Position numbers and translations under genes: made by a program
Notes under the pieces: generated by a model
Seen by the model: the letters and a program-made list of their open reading frames with translations, nothing else
Told to the model about the DNA's origin: nothing
The model's database searches: none
Source: Kribbella kalugense
Lineage (GTDB): Bacteria; Actinomycetota; Actinomycetes; Propionibacteriales; Kribbellaceae
DNA length: 64,000 bases
NCBI RefSeq assembly: GCF_004365875.1
Contig: NZ_SODF01000003.1
Coordinates: forward strand, 19,709 to 83,708
Direction: 5' to 3'
Part shown: positions 1-8,149 of the stretch, one piece after another
How the letters are laid out: each line of letters starts with the position of its first letter
Numbering within the stretch: the stretch's first letter is position 1

Positions 1-363
1 GAACTAGCGGGGACCGGGTTGCACACCGGGCAGGAGTTGGTGCTCGCCAAGCTGCTGCACCACGGCTCGCTGCCGGTCGCGCGGCTCGCGAAAGTACTCG
101 ACGTCGAGGTCCCGACCGCGACCAAGACCACCCAGCGGATGGAAGCCGCCGGCCTGGTTCGCCGGGTGAAGAGCGCAGCCGACGCCCGCCAGGTCGGCAT
201 CGAACTCACCGACCGCGGCATCGAGCTCGCCCACACGGTCCAGCAGATCTACGACCGCGCCGGCCGCCGAGCCCTGGCCCACCTCACCCCCGAAGACCGC
301 CGCGTCCTCCGCAACCTCCTCTGGACCATCACCTCGACCCTCGAGGACGTCACCCAGCTCTAG
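1..363 (+). CDS. MarR-family transcriptional regulator (5' end missing)
   Basis: The frame is open from base 1 to the TAG at 361-363, so the gene begins left of the window; about 120 residues are present. A winged helix-turn-helix is visible: a stretch typical of the MarR recognition helix (VPTATKTTQRMEAAGLVRR) is followed by a wing (SAADARQVGIELTDRG) and a C-terminal dimerisation helix. MarR proteins are homodimeric repressors or activators that respond to phenolic ligands, oxidants or drugs. The 3' end overlaps the convergent alditol oxidase gene by 4 bases. Target and ligand cannot be read from the sequence. Confidence 0.85.
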   Translation, partial: ELAGTGLHTGQELVLAKLLHHGSLPVARLAKVLDVEVPTATKTTQRMEAAGLVRRVKSAADARQVGIELTDRGIELAHTVQQIYDRAGRRALAHLTPEDRRVLRNLLWTITSTLEDVTQL

Positions 364-1595
364 CCCCGCGGCAGGAACGTGTCGAGGTACTCGTTCCGGA
401 ACTTCCCGGCCGGGTCGTACTTCGCCGCCAGCTCGATGAAGTCCTTCACCTTCGGGTAGCGCTCGGCCAACGTCGCGGCGTCGGCTGCGAAGACCTTGCC
501 CCAGTGCGGTCGTACGTCGAGTGGCGCGAGCGCCTCCTCGAGGGTGGCGACGACCGGCCGGACGACCGCCTCGTCCTGGATCCAGGTGAAGTGGAGGGCG
601 ACCGTGTCGCGGCCCTGGCTCGGGCTGAGCCAGAGGTCGTCGGCGGCGATCGTCCGTACCTCGGAGACCTGGATGATCGGGGCAAACTTGTTGCCCAAGG
701 CCCGCAACACCTCGAACGCCTCCGCCGCCCGTTCCCGCGGCACGAAGTACTCCGACTGCAGCTCATCCCCGTTGCTCGGCGTGAACTCAAGGCGGAAGTG
801 CGGCAGTCGCTCGTTCCAGGCTCCAGGTACGCCGCCCTGCTGGGTCGCGTAATCAGCAGGCATCACCTTGATCGGATGCCGCGGCCCGTCCGCCAGACGA
901 GCACCCAGCCACTCCGGATCCGGAGTCCCCAGCTCGCGCCGCTTCCGCCAAACCATCACGTCCGGATCGACCCAGTCCGTGAAAGCGCTGACGCTGTACG
1001 CGCTCCCCATCACCTCGTCGAAATCCGTCCCGAGCCGCTCCACCGGCAACCCGTCGTACACCACCTGGCTGATCTGGTACGACGGCTGTACGTCGAGCGT
1101 CAAGCTGACCGTGACCCCGAGCGCCCCGAGCGAGATGATCGACCCGGCGAAGTCCGGGTCCTCGCGGGTCAGCGTGACGAGCTCGCCGCGCGCATCCACG
1201 AACGTGATCGCGTTGACCGCATCGGCCAGCGGCCCGTTCCCATCCCCCGACCCGTGCGTCCCGGTCGAACACGCGCCGGCCACCGAGATGTGCGGCAGCG
1301 AACCGAGGTTGTGCAACGCCAGCCCTTCAGCCTGCAGAGCCGCCGTAATCTCGCCGTACCGCAGACCAGCCGACACAGTCACACCACGAGGGCCGACCTC
1401 GATGACGCCAGGCAGGTCCGCGACGCTGACCAAGGTGCCAGAAGTATCCGCGATCCGGTTGAACGAGTGTCCGGTCCCGAGCACCCGTACCTTCTCGGCC
1501 GCCGCGACCAGCTCCTGCAGTTCCGGCACCGATCGCGGCCGCTGGAGCTCGCTCGCAAAGCTGACGTTCCCCGCCCAGTTCGTCACACCACTCAC
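360..1595 (-). CDS. Alditol (xylitol/sorbitol) oxidase, FAD-dependent
   Basis: About 411 residues, close to the length of Streptomyces AldO/XyoA. These flavoenzymes oxidise xylitol or sorbitol at C1 to the aldose and make H2O2. The N-terminal FAD_binding_4 domain shows VLGTGHSFN, where the histidine carries covalent FAD in AldO, and LPHISVAGACSTGTHGSG. The C-terminal ALO domain ends in RPHWGKVF...DPAGKF, and SEVRTIAADDLWLSP is also shared with AldO. The frame is open upstream to 2054, but I place the start at the GTG at 1593-1595: it gives the AldO-like N-terminus VSGVTNWAGN and has GGTGAGG 5 bases before it. The upstream extension lacks flavoprotein features. Function call strong; exact polyol unknown. 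Confidence 0.9.
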   Translation of the reverse strand: MSGVTNWAGNVSFASELQRPRSVPELQELVAAAEKVRVLGTGHSFNRIADTSGTLVSVADLPGVIEVGPRGVTVSAGLRYGEITAALQAEGLALHNLGSLPHISVAGACSTGTHGSGDGNGPLADAVNAITFVDARGELVTLTREDPDFAGSIISLGALGVTVSLTLDVQPSYQISQVVYDGLPVERLGTDFDEVMGSAYSVSAFTDWVDPDVMVWRKRRELGTPDPEWLGARLADGPRHPIKVMPADYATQQGGVPGAWNERLPHFRLEFTPSNGDELQSEYFVPRERAAEAFEVLRALGNKFAPIIQVSEVRTIAADDLWLSPSQGRDTVALHFTWIQDEAVVRPVVATLEEALAPLDVRPHWGKVFAADAATLAERYPKVKDFIELAAKYDPAGKFRNEYLDTFLPRG

Positions 1596-1728
1596 GTCGA
1601 CCTCACCACTCCTCGACCCACTCGATCCGTCCCCAGCAGCCTCGCACACGACCGCCCGAACCGCCCCCGGCCGTCCATCCCCCGAGCCTCCCCCAACTGG
1701 ACGATGGAGCGTGCTTTGATGACGCCCG

Positions 1729-2727
1729 ATGGTCATCTGTTTCGGCATCGCCGGGTTCTGGTTCCTCGTCTTCGGCGCAAGCTTCCTCCGCGATCGGCGG
1801 CTGTTCAAGAACGGGATCTTCCTGGTCCTGACGCTGATGTTCGCCGGCCTCGGCGTGATCTTCGCGGTCGAGACCGTCAACCAGACCGCGGCCCGGCTGC
1901 TGGTGCTCGCGATCCTGGCCGCGATCCCGCTGGCGATCGCCGTACTCGCGGTGTTCCTGGTGATCAACGGGGTCACGATGCTCCGCCGCGAGCGCCGCCG
2001 GCTGTCGAACCTGCTGTCGCTGCTGGTCGGCCTCGGGATCATCGGGTTCGTCATCTTCAGCGTGCTGGTGCAGACGATCGGCTGGGAGCCGCTGGCCGTG
2101 GTCCGCTCGGTGCTGCTCGGCGTACTGACCTACATCTCGTTCCTGTTCCTCTGCTTCCTGGTCTACGCGTTCGTCTACAGCCGGATGCGGTCGTCACGGA
2201 AGGTGGACTTCGTCGTCGTACTCGGCTCCGGCCTGATCGGCTCGCGCGTCCCGCCGCTGCTGGCCAGCCGCCTCGACCGCGGACAGCAGGTGTACGAGCG
2301 CGCTCTCAGGAAGGGCCGTTCTCCGCGAATGGTGACGTCCGGCGGCCAGGGTCCGAACGAGGACGTGTCCGAGTCCGACGCGATGGCGGCGTACCTGGTC
2401 GAACACGGCGTACCCGAGGACCAGATCCTCCGCGAGGACAAGTCGACCAACACCTGGGAGAACCTGACCTTCAGTCGAGACCTGATGGTCCAGCTGCGTC
2501 CGCAGTACCGCTGCCTGATCGTGACGAACAACTTCCACGCGTTCCGGGCCGCCCTCACCGCCCGCAAGGCCAAGGTCAACGGCCAGGTGATCGGCTCCCC
2601 GACCGCGGCCTACTACTGGCCGACGGCAACGATCCGCGAGTTCGTCGCGATCCTCCGCAGCCACCCGTACCTGAACGGCGGCATCTGCCTCCTGATCGCA
2701 GCTGCTGCGATCACGCAGCACGTCTAA
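1729..2727 (+). CDS. YdcF/DUF218-family membrane protein
   Basis: 332 residues. The first ~160 residues contain about five hydrophobic spans (for example near 5-17, 30-47, 58-80, 93-114 and 124-150), followed by a cytoplasmic DUF218 domain. Characteristic DUF218 pieces are VVVLGSGLIGSRVPP, VTSGGQGPNEDVSES, EDKSTNTWENLTFS and VTNNFHAFRA; the Asn/His residues of the last two form the conserved pocket. The family has been linked to cell-envelope metabolism and SAM binding (YdcF), but its reaction is not settled. The stop overlaps the convergent TSUP gene by 4 bases. Confidence 0.85.
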   Translation: MVICFGIAGFWFLVFGASFLRDRRLFKNGIFLVLTLMFAGLGVIFAVETVNQTAARLLVLAILAAIPLAIAVLAVFLVINGVTMLRRERRRLSNLLSLLVGLGIIGFVIFSVLVQTIGWEPLAVVRSVLLGVLTYISFLFLCFLVYAFVYSRMRSSRKVDFVVVLGSGLIGSRVPPLLASRLDRGQQVYERALRKGRSPRMVTSGGQGPNEDVSESDAMAAYLVEHGVPEDQILREDKSTNTWENLTFSRDLMVQLRPQYRCLIVTNNFHAFRAALTARKAKVNGQVIGSPTAAYYWPTATIREFVAILRSHPYLNGGICLLIAAAAITQHV

Positions 2728-3488
2728 CGCAACATGAGTACGGCGGCGATCACACCGGCCAGGACGATCAGAACACGCAGCAGGGTGGCGGGGAGTCGGC
2801 GGCCGATGTGGGAGCCGGCGTACCCGCCGACGATGGAGCCGGCGGCGAGCAGGCCGGATGCAGCCAGGTCGAGGTCGGCGATGAAGACGAAGATGATGCT
2901 CGCGACCAGGTTCGCCGCGAGCAGCGCGAGTGTCTTGAGGCCGTTGACGATCCGGAGCTCCAGATCGAGCCCGAGACCGAGGACCGCCATCATCATCACA
3001 CCGGCGCCGGCCCCGAAGTACCCGCCGTACACGCCGGTCAGTGCGGTGAACCCAATGGTTGCCGGGGACATCGATCGCGGAGTGCCGTGCGGATGGTCGG
3101 ACCGGGATCGCAGCCAGCGGGAGATCAACGGCTGGACGCCGACGATCAGGCAGGTGAAGAGGATCAGCCACGGCGCGGCCGATGCGAACACCTTCGACGG
3201 CAGCGCCAGCAACAGCGCGGCACCACCGATCGCGCCGACGGCACAGATCACCACGACGGCGATGGTCTGGTGGCGCGGGACCTCGCGCAGTTCGCGCCGG
3301 TAGCCGAACGCGCCGCTCAGCGCGCCCGGCAGCAGACCGAGAGTGTTCGACGCGTTGGCCACCACGGGCGGGATCCCCAACGCAATCAGCACCGGAAAGC
3401 TCAGCAACGAGGCGACCCCAACGGTCGAGGTCAGAATCCCCGCACCTAGTCCGGCCCCGATCACAGCCAGTTGCTGCGGGCCCGTCAC
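2724..3488 (-). CDS. TSUP-family (TauE/SafE) anion exporter
   Basis: 254 residues with about eight membrane spans in two homologous halves. The N-terminal half has AGLGAGILTSTVGVASLLSFP and ANASNTLGLLPGALSG; the C-terminal half has TGVYGGYFGAGAGVMMM and NGLKTLALLAANLVA. This is the glycine-rich TauE/SafE signature. Such proteins export sulfite, sulfoacetate or related organic anions. The GTG at 3486-3488 is preferred because GAGAGA lies just before it and because the longer in-frame extension is not membrane-like. It starts 7 bases after the MFS gene, so the two are probably co-transcribed. Confidence 0.85.
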   Translation of the reverse strand: MTGPQQLAVIGAGLGAGILTSTVGVASLLSFPVLIALGIPPVVANASNTLGLLPGALSGAFGYRRELREVPRHQTIAVVVICAVGAIGGAALLLALPSKVFASAAPWLILFTCLIVGVQPLISRWLRSRSDHPHGTPRSMSPATIGFTALTGVYGGYFGAGAGVMMMAVLGLGLDLELRIVNGLKTLALLAANLVASIIFVFIADLDLAASGLLAAGSIVGGYAGSHIGRRLPATLLRVLIVLAGVIAAVLMLR

Positions 3489-3495
3489 GTGTCTC

Positions 3496-4692
3496 TCACT
3501 CGGCCAGACTACGGCGGAGCCGCGTGAGGCACAGTGGCGAAAGGAACAGTCCGGCCGTTGCTGCGAGCAGCGCCGTACGCACGCCGGCCGCACCAGCCAC
3601 CGCCCCGCCCAGCAACGCGCCGAACGGCGTCAGCCCCATTCCGAGAAAGTTGATCGTGGCAACGACCCGGCCCTGGACCGCAAGCGGAGTGACCATCTGG
3701 CGGACGGCCGTCACGGCAACGTCGACGGCTTGGCTCAAGGCGCCGTACAGCACGTTGATCACGATCAGCGCCGCGATCGAGGCCGCGCCGGAGCCGTGCA
3801 GGGTCGACGTGACCAACATCACCATGTCCGAGATCAGGGCGGCGAAGACCATTACCCGGCCGTAACCGAAACGCCTCGGTAGCCAGGCCGACAGCAGCGA
3901 GCCGACCAGCACTCCCGGGCCGAAGGACGCGAGCACCAGGCCGACGACCGCACTCGGCAGGTCGAGCGTGCGGCTCAGGAAGAGCAGGTAGATCGTGGTC
4001 AGCGCGGTGAAGGAGAACTGATACGCGCAGGTCGCCGCCGCGATCGCCCGCAACGAAGCATCGCGGCGGACGATCCGCAGACCCTCGCCGATCTGCTGCA
4101 CCAGGCCTGTCGCCGGAATCCCACTGCTGCTCCGGCTCCGGATCCGGGAAACGGACAGACTCGAGACCGCGAACAGGACCGCGCTGGCGAGCACCGCGAT
4201 CGGCGCGGTCAGCAGTGACACGAGTCCGCCACCGATCGCCGGCCCGGAGATCTGCGCGGCCGACTTCGCCGTCTCCAACATACTGTTGCCCTGGGCAAGC
4301 TGATCGCGCGCCACCAGGTGCGGCAAAGCGGCCATGCACGCGACATCGAAGCACACCGTGAACACGCCGGCCACGAAGCCCGCGACGTACAGGAACGGTA
4401 ACCCGAGCCCCACTCCCAGCGGCACGGAGGCGAACACCAGGGCGCGGCCGAGATCCGCGACAACGACCACGGTCCGCGATCGCCAACGGTCGACGAGCAC
4501 GCCCACCAGCAGTGAAAACAGCAAGACCGGGAGTTGCTCGACGGCACGCAGTACGCCGAGTTGCCCGGCGCTGGCGCCGAGCGAGGTGACCGCGACCAAC
4601 GGCAGCGTCACCTGGGCGGCAAAGCTTGCGAGTTGTGAGGCAGTATGGCCGATCCAGAGCGGGACGAAATCACGATGCGTCCACAGCGACAC
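3496..4692 (-). CDS. MFS transporter (EntS/MFS_3-type exporter)
   Basis: 398 residues, GTG start, about 12 membrane spans. The N-terminus (LWTHRDFVPLWIGHTASQLAS) and the loop GVLVDRWRSRTVVVVADLGRA match the MFS_3 group that includes enterobactin exporter EntS and many drug exporters; the second half repeats the motif-A-like loop as AWLPRRFGYGRV. It probably exports a small hydrophobic compound by proton antiport. It precedes the TSUP gene by 7 bases on the same strand. Substrate unknown. Confidence 0.85.
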   Translation of the reverse strand: MSLWTHRDFVPLWIGHTASQLASFAAQVTLPLVAVTSLGASAGQLGVLRAVEQLPVLLFSLLVGVLVDRWRSRTVVVVADLGRALVFASVPLGVGLGLPFLYVAGFVAGVFTVCFDVACMAALPHLVARDQLAQGNSMLETAKSAAQISGPAIGGGLVSLLTAPIAVLASAVLFAVSSLSVSRIRSRSSSGIPATGLVQQIGEGLRIVRRDASLRAIAAATCAYQFSFTALTTIYLLFLSRTLDLPSAVVGLVLASFGPGVLVGSLLSAWLPRRFGYGRVMVFAALISDMVMLVTSTLHGSGAASIAALIVINVLYGALSQAVDVAVTAVRQMVTPLAVQGRVVATINFLGMGLTPFGALLGGAVAGAAGVRTALLAATAGLFLSPLCLTRLRRSLAE

Positions 4693-4703
4693 GAGAAGGT
4701 CCT

Positions 4704-4892
4704 ATGAGTCGAGCCCGGGCATACCAGTCCCCGGGAATGGAGAAGGTGCCACTCGGCGCGCGCCGGACCGACGCGATCACTCTGCAAGCGGCACGCGATG
4801 ACGGTCTGCGGTCAGCGCGGGCCCGGTTGACCGGGCATCCCCAACTCCTCGAAGGTTTCGACTGGACGGTTTCGACTCATCGGGCAGGCTAG
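4704..4892 (+). CDS. Possible small hypothetical protein
   Basis: A 62-residue frame (MSRARAYQSPGMEK...) fills the 200-base gap between two minus-strand genes and runs opposite to both. A weak ribosome site (GAGAAGG) lies 5 bases before the ATG. No family is recognised and there is no signal or membrane segment. It may be only an open frame over the promoter of the MFS gene. Confidence 0.25.
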   Translation: MSRARAYQSPGMEKVPLGARRTDAITLQAARDDGLRSARARLTGHPQLLEGFDWTVSTHRAG

Positions 4893-4893
4893 T

Positions 4894-5559
4894 TCATCGG
4901 CGGCGCGGTTGCACCAGGTTTGACTCGTAGGCGGCGATGACCAGCTGGGCCCGGTCGCGGGCGTGCAGCTTGGCGAGGAGGTGGCCGATGTGGGTCTTGA
5001 CCGTGCCGTGGCCGACGTGCAGGTGATCACAGATCTCTTTGTTCGACAGGCCGCGCGCGATCAGCGACAACACTTCGCGCTCCCGATCCGTCACGCCGTC
5101 GAGCCCGGCGAGCGGCGACTGACCGGGCTCTGCCAGGCGCGCGAACTCGGCGATGAGTCGTCGCGTGACGGACGGCGCGAGCAATCCCTCGCCCGCGGCC
5201 ACGACTCTGATCGCCTGCAGCAACTCGACCGGCGGGACGTCCTTCAGCAGGAACCCGCTCGCTCCGGCTCGCAGCGCTGCGTAGACCGAGTCATCCAAGT
5301 CGAACATCGTCAGGATCAGCACCCGGGGACCGCCGTCGGCCGCACAGATCTGCCGGGTCGCCTCGATGCCGTCCAAGCGTGGCATCCGGACATCCATGAG
5401 GACCACGTCCGGCCGCTCCTGCCGGGTCAGCTCGACCGCCTCCGCGCCGTCCGCCGCCTCGCCGACCGTCGTCAGCCCGGGCGTGGTGTCGATCAGCACC
5501 CGGAAGCTGCCCCGCAACAACGCCTGGTCGTCCGCGACCAGCACCCGGATGTCGTTCAC
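4894..5559 (-). CDS. NarL/LuxR-type response regulator
   Basis: 221 residues. The receiver domain (about 1-120) has the acidic pocket D10/D11, phospho-acceptor D56 (VVLMDVRMP), T84 and K106 (LLKD). The C-terminal LuxR-type HTH (about 150-212) has LTDREREVLSLIARGLSNKEI-type order, here starting VTDREREVLS, and VGHGTVKTHIGHLL. It is translated with the kinase gene through a 4-base ATGA overlap, so it is the cognate DNA-binding partner. Output genes are unknown; the neighbouring exporter operon is a natural candidate. Confidence 0.95.
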   Translation of the reverse strand: MNDIRVLVADDQALLRGSFRVLIDTTPGLTTVGEAADGAEAVELTRQERPDVVLMDVRMPRLDGIEATRQICAADGGPRVLILTMFDLDDSVYAALRAGASGFLLKDVPPVELLQAIRVVAAGEGLLAPSVTRRLIAEFARLAEPGQSPLAGLDGVTDREREVLSLIARGLSNKEICDHLHVGHGTVKTHIGHLLAKLHARDRAQLVIAAYESNLVQPRRR

Positions 5560-6653
5560 GCGCTCACCGGCAGCCGTACGACGACCTCGAAGCCGCCACC
5601 GTCGTACGGTCCGGCTCGATACGTCCCGCCGTACATGCTGACCCGCTCGCGGATGCCGATCAGCCCATGCCCTTCCACAGCAGCTCCACCAATCCCGTCA
5701 TCGGTCACCTGCACTTGTACGGCGTTCGCGTCGCCGCGGACTGTCACGTGGCACTGGTGGGCGTGCGCGTGTTTTGTCACGTTGGTCAGGCACTCCTGGA
5801 CGATTCGATGGACGGTCAGCTCGACCGCCTCCGGCAGCGGCTCTGGTACGTCGACGGCGAGCTCGACTCGGACCCCGGTCGACTCGACGCGGGCGACCAA
5901 GTCCGGCAACGCGGCCAGGCCCGCCGGCGGAGCGAGGTCTGCCGGCTCGTTCGACGTACGCAGGAGGCCGAGCATGTGCCGCAGTTCGACGAGTGCGTCG
6001 CGGCTCGTCGACTCGATCACCGACAACGCATCGGCGACCTCCTCGGGGCGTACCTGCAGAACGTGGTTGGCGACGCCGGCCTTGACCGCGATCAGGCCCA
6101 TGCTGTGGGCAACGATGTCGTGCAGCTCGCGCGCGATCCGCAACCGCTCGTCGGCCACCGCCTGCTCGGCCAGCGCCTGTGCCGCGCGAGCCGCCGCCGC
6201 ACGTCGGTCCCGGACGACGCGGCCCAGCATCCAGGCGCCGTACATCGCCGCGACCCCGGTCAGCACCAGGGTCACATCCGACCGGCCCGCCGGGGCACCC
6301 GCGACCATCGCCAGGACCAGCACGACGAGGCCGACACTGCCCGCGAGGCCGAACAAGCGCCGGTTGGACAGCGGTCTTGATGAGGCGCAAGTCAGGGCGA
6401 CGATGTAGAGGACGTAGGCCGTGGCGAGGAGCGGATCGCGGAGGGCGCCGACGGCGACGGCGATCGCCGAGACCACGACGACGACGCCGAGGGCGGGGAT
6501 CGGCCACAAGCGTCGTACTGCTGCCGGAAGCGCTAGACCGACCACGATCAGGGCGTCGGACGGCATGCTCAGCAGGAGGAGTACGGCGTACGCGACCGCG
6601 ACGACCACGTCGGCGATGATCAGCTGCCGGCGGCTCAGCCCGTACTCCGTCAC
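5556..6653 (-). CDS. Sensor histidine kinase, HisKA_3 (NarX/DesK type)
   Basis: 365 residues from a GTG start. Five to six hydrophobic spans fill residues 10-145 with no extracytoplasmic sensor domain, so it probably senses membrane state or an intramembrane signal. The dimerisation/phospho-acceptor helix is RIARELHDIVAHSMG with H178. The HATPase domain follows with VQECLTNVTKHAHA (N box) and VTDDGIGG (G1), ending in GHGLIGIRERV (G2). The ribosome site is weak. It forms a two-gene operon with the response regulator downstream. Confidence 0.93.
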   Translation of the reverse strand: MTEYGLSRRQLIIADVVVAVAYAVLLLLSMPSDALIVVGLALPAAVRRLWPIPALGVVVVVSAIAVAVGALRDPLLATAYVLYIVALTCASSRPLSNRRLFGLAGSVGLVVLVLAMVAGAPAGRSDVTLVLTGVAAMYGAWMLGRVVRDRRAAAARAAQALAEQAVADERLRIARELHDIVAHSMGLIAVKAGVANHVLQVRPEEVADALSVIESTSRDALVELRHMLGLLRTSNEPADLAPPAGLAALPDLVARVESTGVRVELAVDVPEPLPEAVELTVHRIVQECLTNVTKHAHAHQCHVTVRGDANAVQVQVTDDGIGGAAVEGHGLIGIRERVSMYGGTYRAGPYDGGGFEVVVRLPVSA

Positions 6654-6753
6654 CCTGTGAACCTAACGGATTCGCTGGACCACAGCCTCTGACCGAGGTC
6701 CGTCGGCCCGTGGTCCGATGTGCCGGCCACGGATCCGCGCAACTCTCGATCGC

Positions 6754-8148
6754 ATGCTGAAACTACTTTCCCTCGCGGTGAGCGGCCTGATGGCGGTCAA
6801 CGGCCTCACCCCGCCTGCGCCCCAAGCTCTCAGGTGGGGTGAATGCCCCGGCGGACCGGGTGACGTCGGCATCGAATGCGCCACCCTGCAGGTCCCGGTC
6901 GACTGGTCACAACCCGACGGCCGGAAGCTCACCCTCATGCTCGGCCGACTCCGCTCGACGGCGGCCACGTCGAAGGGATCCGTGCTGGTCAACTTCGGCG
7001 GGCCGGTCGGGATCAGCATCGACCTGATGCGCTCGTACGGCGGCGGCCAGGCCTTCGCGGGGTTGCGGCAGAAGATGGACATCGTCACCTGGGACCTCCG
7101 CGGCGGACCCAACAACCCGGGCCTGAGTACGAATCTGCCCTGCGACTGGTCGTACCAGCGGATGCCGCGCGTGCCGCGCAACCAGGCCGAATTCGACCAG
7201 CTCGCCGCCACCAACCGCGCGACGGCTGTGAAATGCCAGGAGAAGGATCCACAACTGTTCGGAACGATGGACTCCGCGAGTCACGCCCGCGATATGGAGG
7301 CGATCCGGCGCGCTCTCGGTGAGACCAAGGTCAACTTCTACGGAGCCTCGTACGGCGGTTTCATCGGGCAGACGTACGCGCGGCTCTTCCCACGGAACGT
7401 ACGGTCGATGGTGCTCGACGGCACGTGGAACCACAGCACGGACAACTGGGACCGCGAGCTGCCGCTCCTCGCGCGGGACGTGCAGACCTTCGTCACCCGC
7501 TTCTTCGATTGGTGCCGTAGGCAAGGAAACTGCGCGGATGCGCCGGCCCTGTGGCAGCGGGTCGTTGCCCAGGCGCAACGCAATCCGATGCCGGCCGGGA
7601 GTACGACGTACGACGGCAACGAGATCCGCTGGTCCGGTGTGACCATGGCACGGGCCGGCGAGGCGTCGTACCCGACGTTGCTGGCCGCGCTACGGAAGGC
7701 CGCGACCACTGGTGACGCGTCCGGCTTCGTCACGGCGAACGCTCCGTTCCCCGGGGCAGCGTCACCCGGCGTGGTTGAGTGCACCGACTGGCCGCATCCG
7801 GCTAATCAGCGCCAACTCGAACAGCAGATCCGCCGGACCGAGGCCGCCGCGCCCTACACCGGGATTGCCGGCACGATTCAGCTCGCCATCTTGTCGTGTG
7901 TCGGCTGGCCCGTTGCCGTTCGCAACGAACCCGCCGCGCTCCCCCACGGCCTGCCTCCGTTGCTGATGGCCGGTAACTGGAGCGAGTACGAGACCGGGTC
8001 GCGGGTGATCGACCAGGTGCCGGGCAGCGGGTCGATCTATCACGACGGCCCGGGACACACGCTCTACATGGCCAACGAGTGCGCCAAGGCGAAGATCGAC
8101 GCGTATCTGTCCGATCTCGTCGTTCCGCGGCGCGGCACTCGCTGCTGA
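6754..8148 (+). CDS. Secreted alpha/beta hydrolase, tripeptidyl-aminopeptidase-like
   Basis: About 464 residues from the ATG at 6754, which yields a signal peptide (MLKLLSLAVSGLMAVNGLTP then APQA); a longer start at 6718 is possible. The fold is that of SlpD/SlpE/Tap-like actinobacterial exopeptidases: VPVDWSQPDGRKLTL near the N-terminus, the nucleophile elbow GASYGG, a cap, and a C-terminal TAP-like domain with the catalytic His in GPGHTLY. Family members usually carry GGPGGSG as the oxyanion loop; here it reads NFGGPVGISID, a departure that could alter activity. Expected to act outside the membrane on peptides or esters. Confidence 0.8.
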   Translation: MLKLLSLAVSGLMAVNGLTPPAPQALRWGECPGGPGDVGIECATLQVPVDWSQPDGRKLTLMLGRLRSTAATSKGSVLVNFGGPVGISIDLMRSYGGGQAFAGLRQKMDIVTWDLRGGPNNPGLSTNLPCDWSYQRMPRVPRNQAEFDQLAATNRATAVKCQEKDPQLFGTMDSASHARDMEAIRRALGETKVNFYGASYGGFIGQTYARLFPRNVRSMVLDGTWNHSTDNWDRELPLLARDVQTFVTRFFDWCRRQGNCADAPALWQRVVAQAQRNPMPAGSTTYDGNEIRWSGVTMARAGEASYPTLLAALRKAATTGDASGFVTANAPFPGAASPGVVECTDWPHPANQRQLEQQIRRTEAAAPYTGIAGTIQLAILSCVGWPVAVRNEPAALPHGLPPLLMAGNWSEYETGSRVIDQVPGSGSIYHDGPGHTLYMANECAKAKIDAYLSDLVVPRRGTRC

Positions 8149-8149
8149 A

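Noticed and set aside
504..3449. A 981-codon open frame on the plus strand
   Set aside because: It is the antisense of the alditol oxidase gene and runs across YdcF; composition is Arg/Asp-rich as in typical high-GC shadow frames and has no domain.
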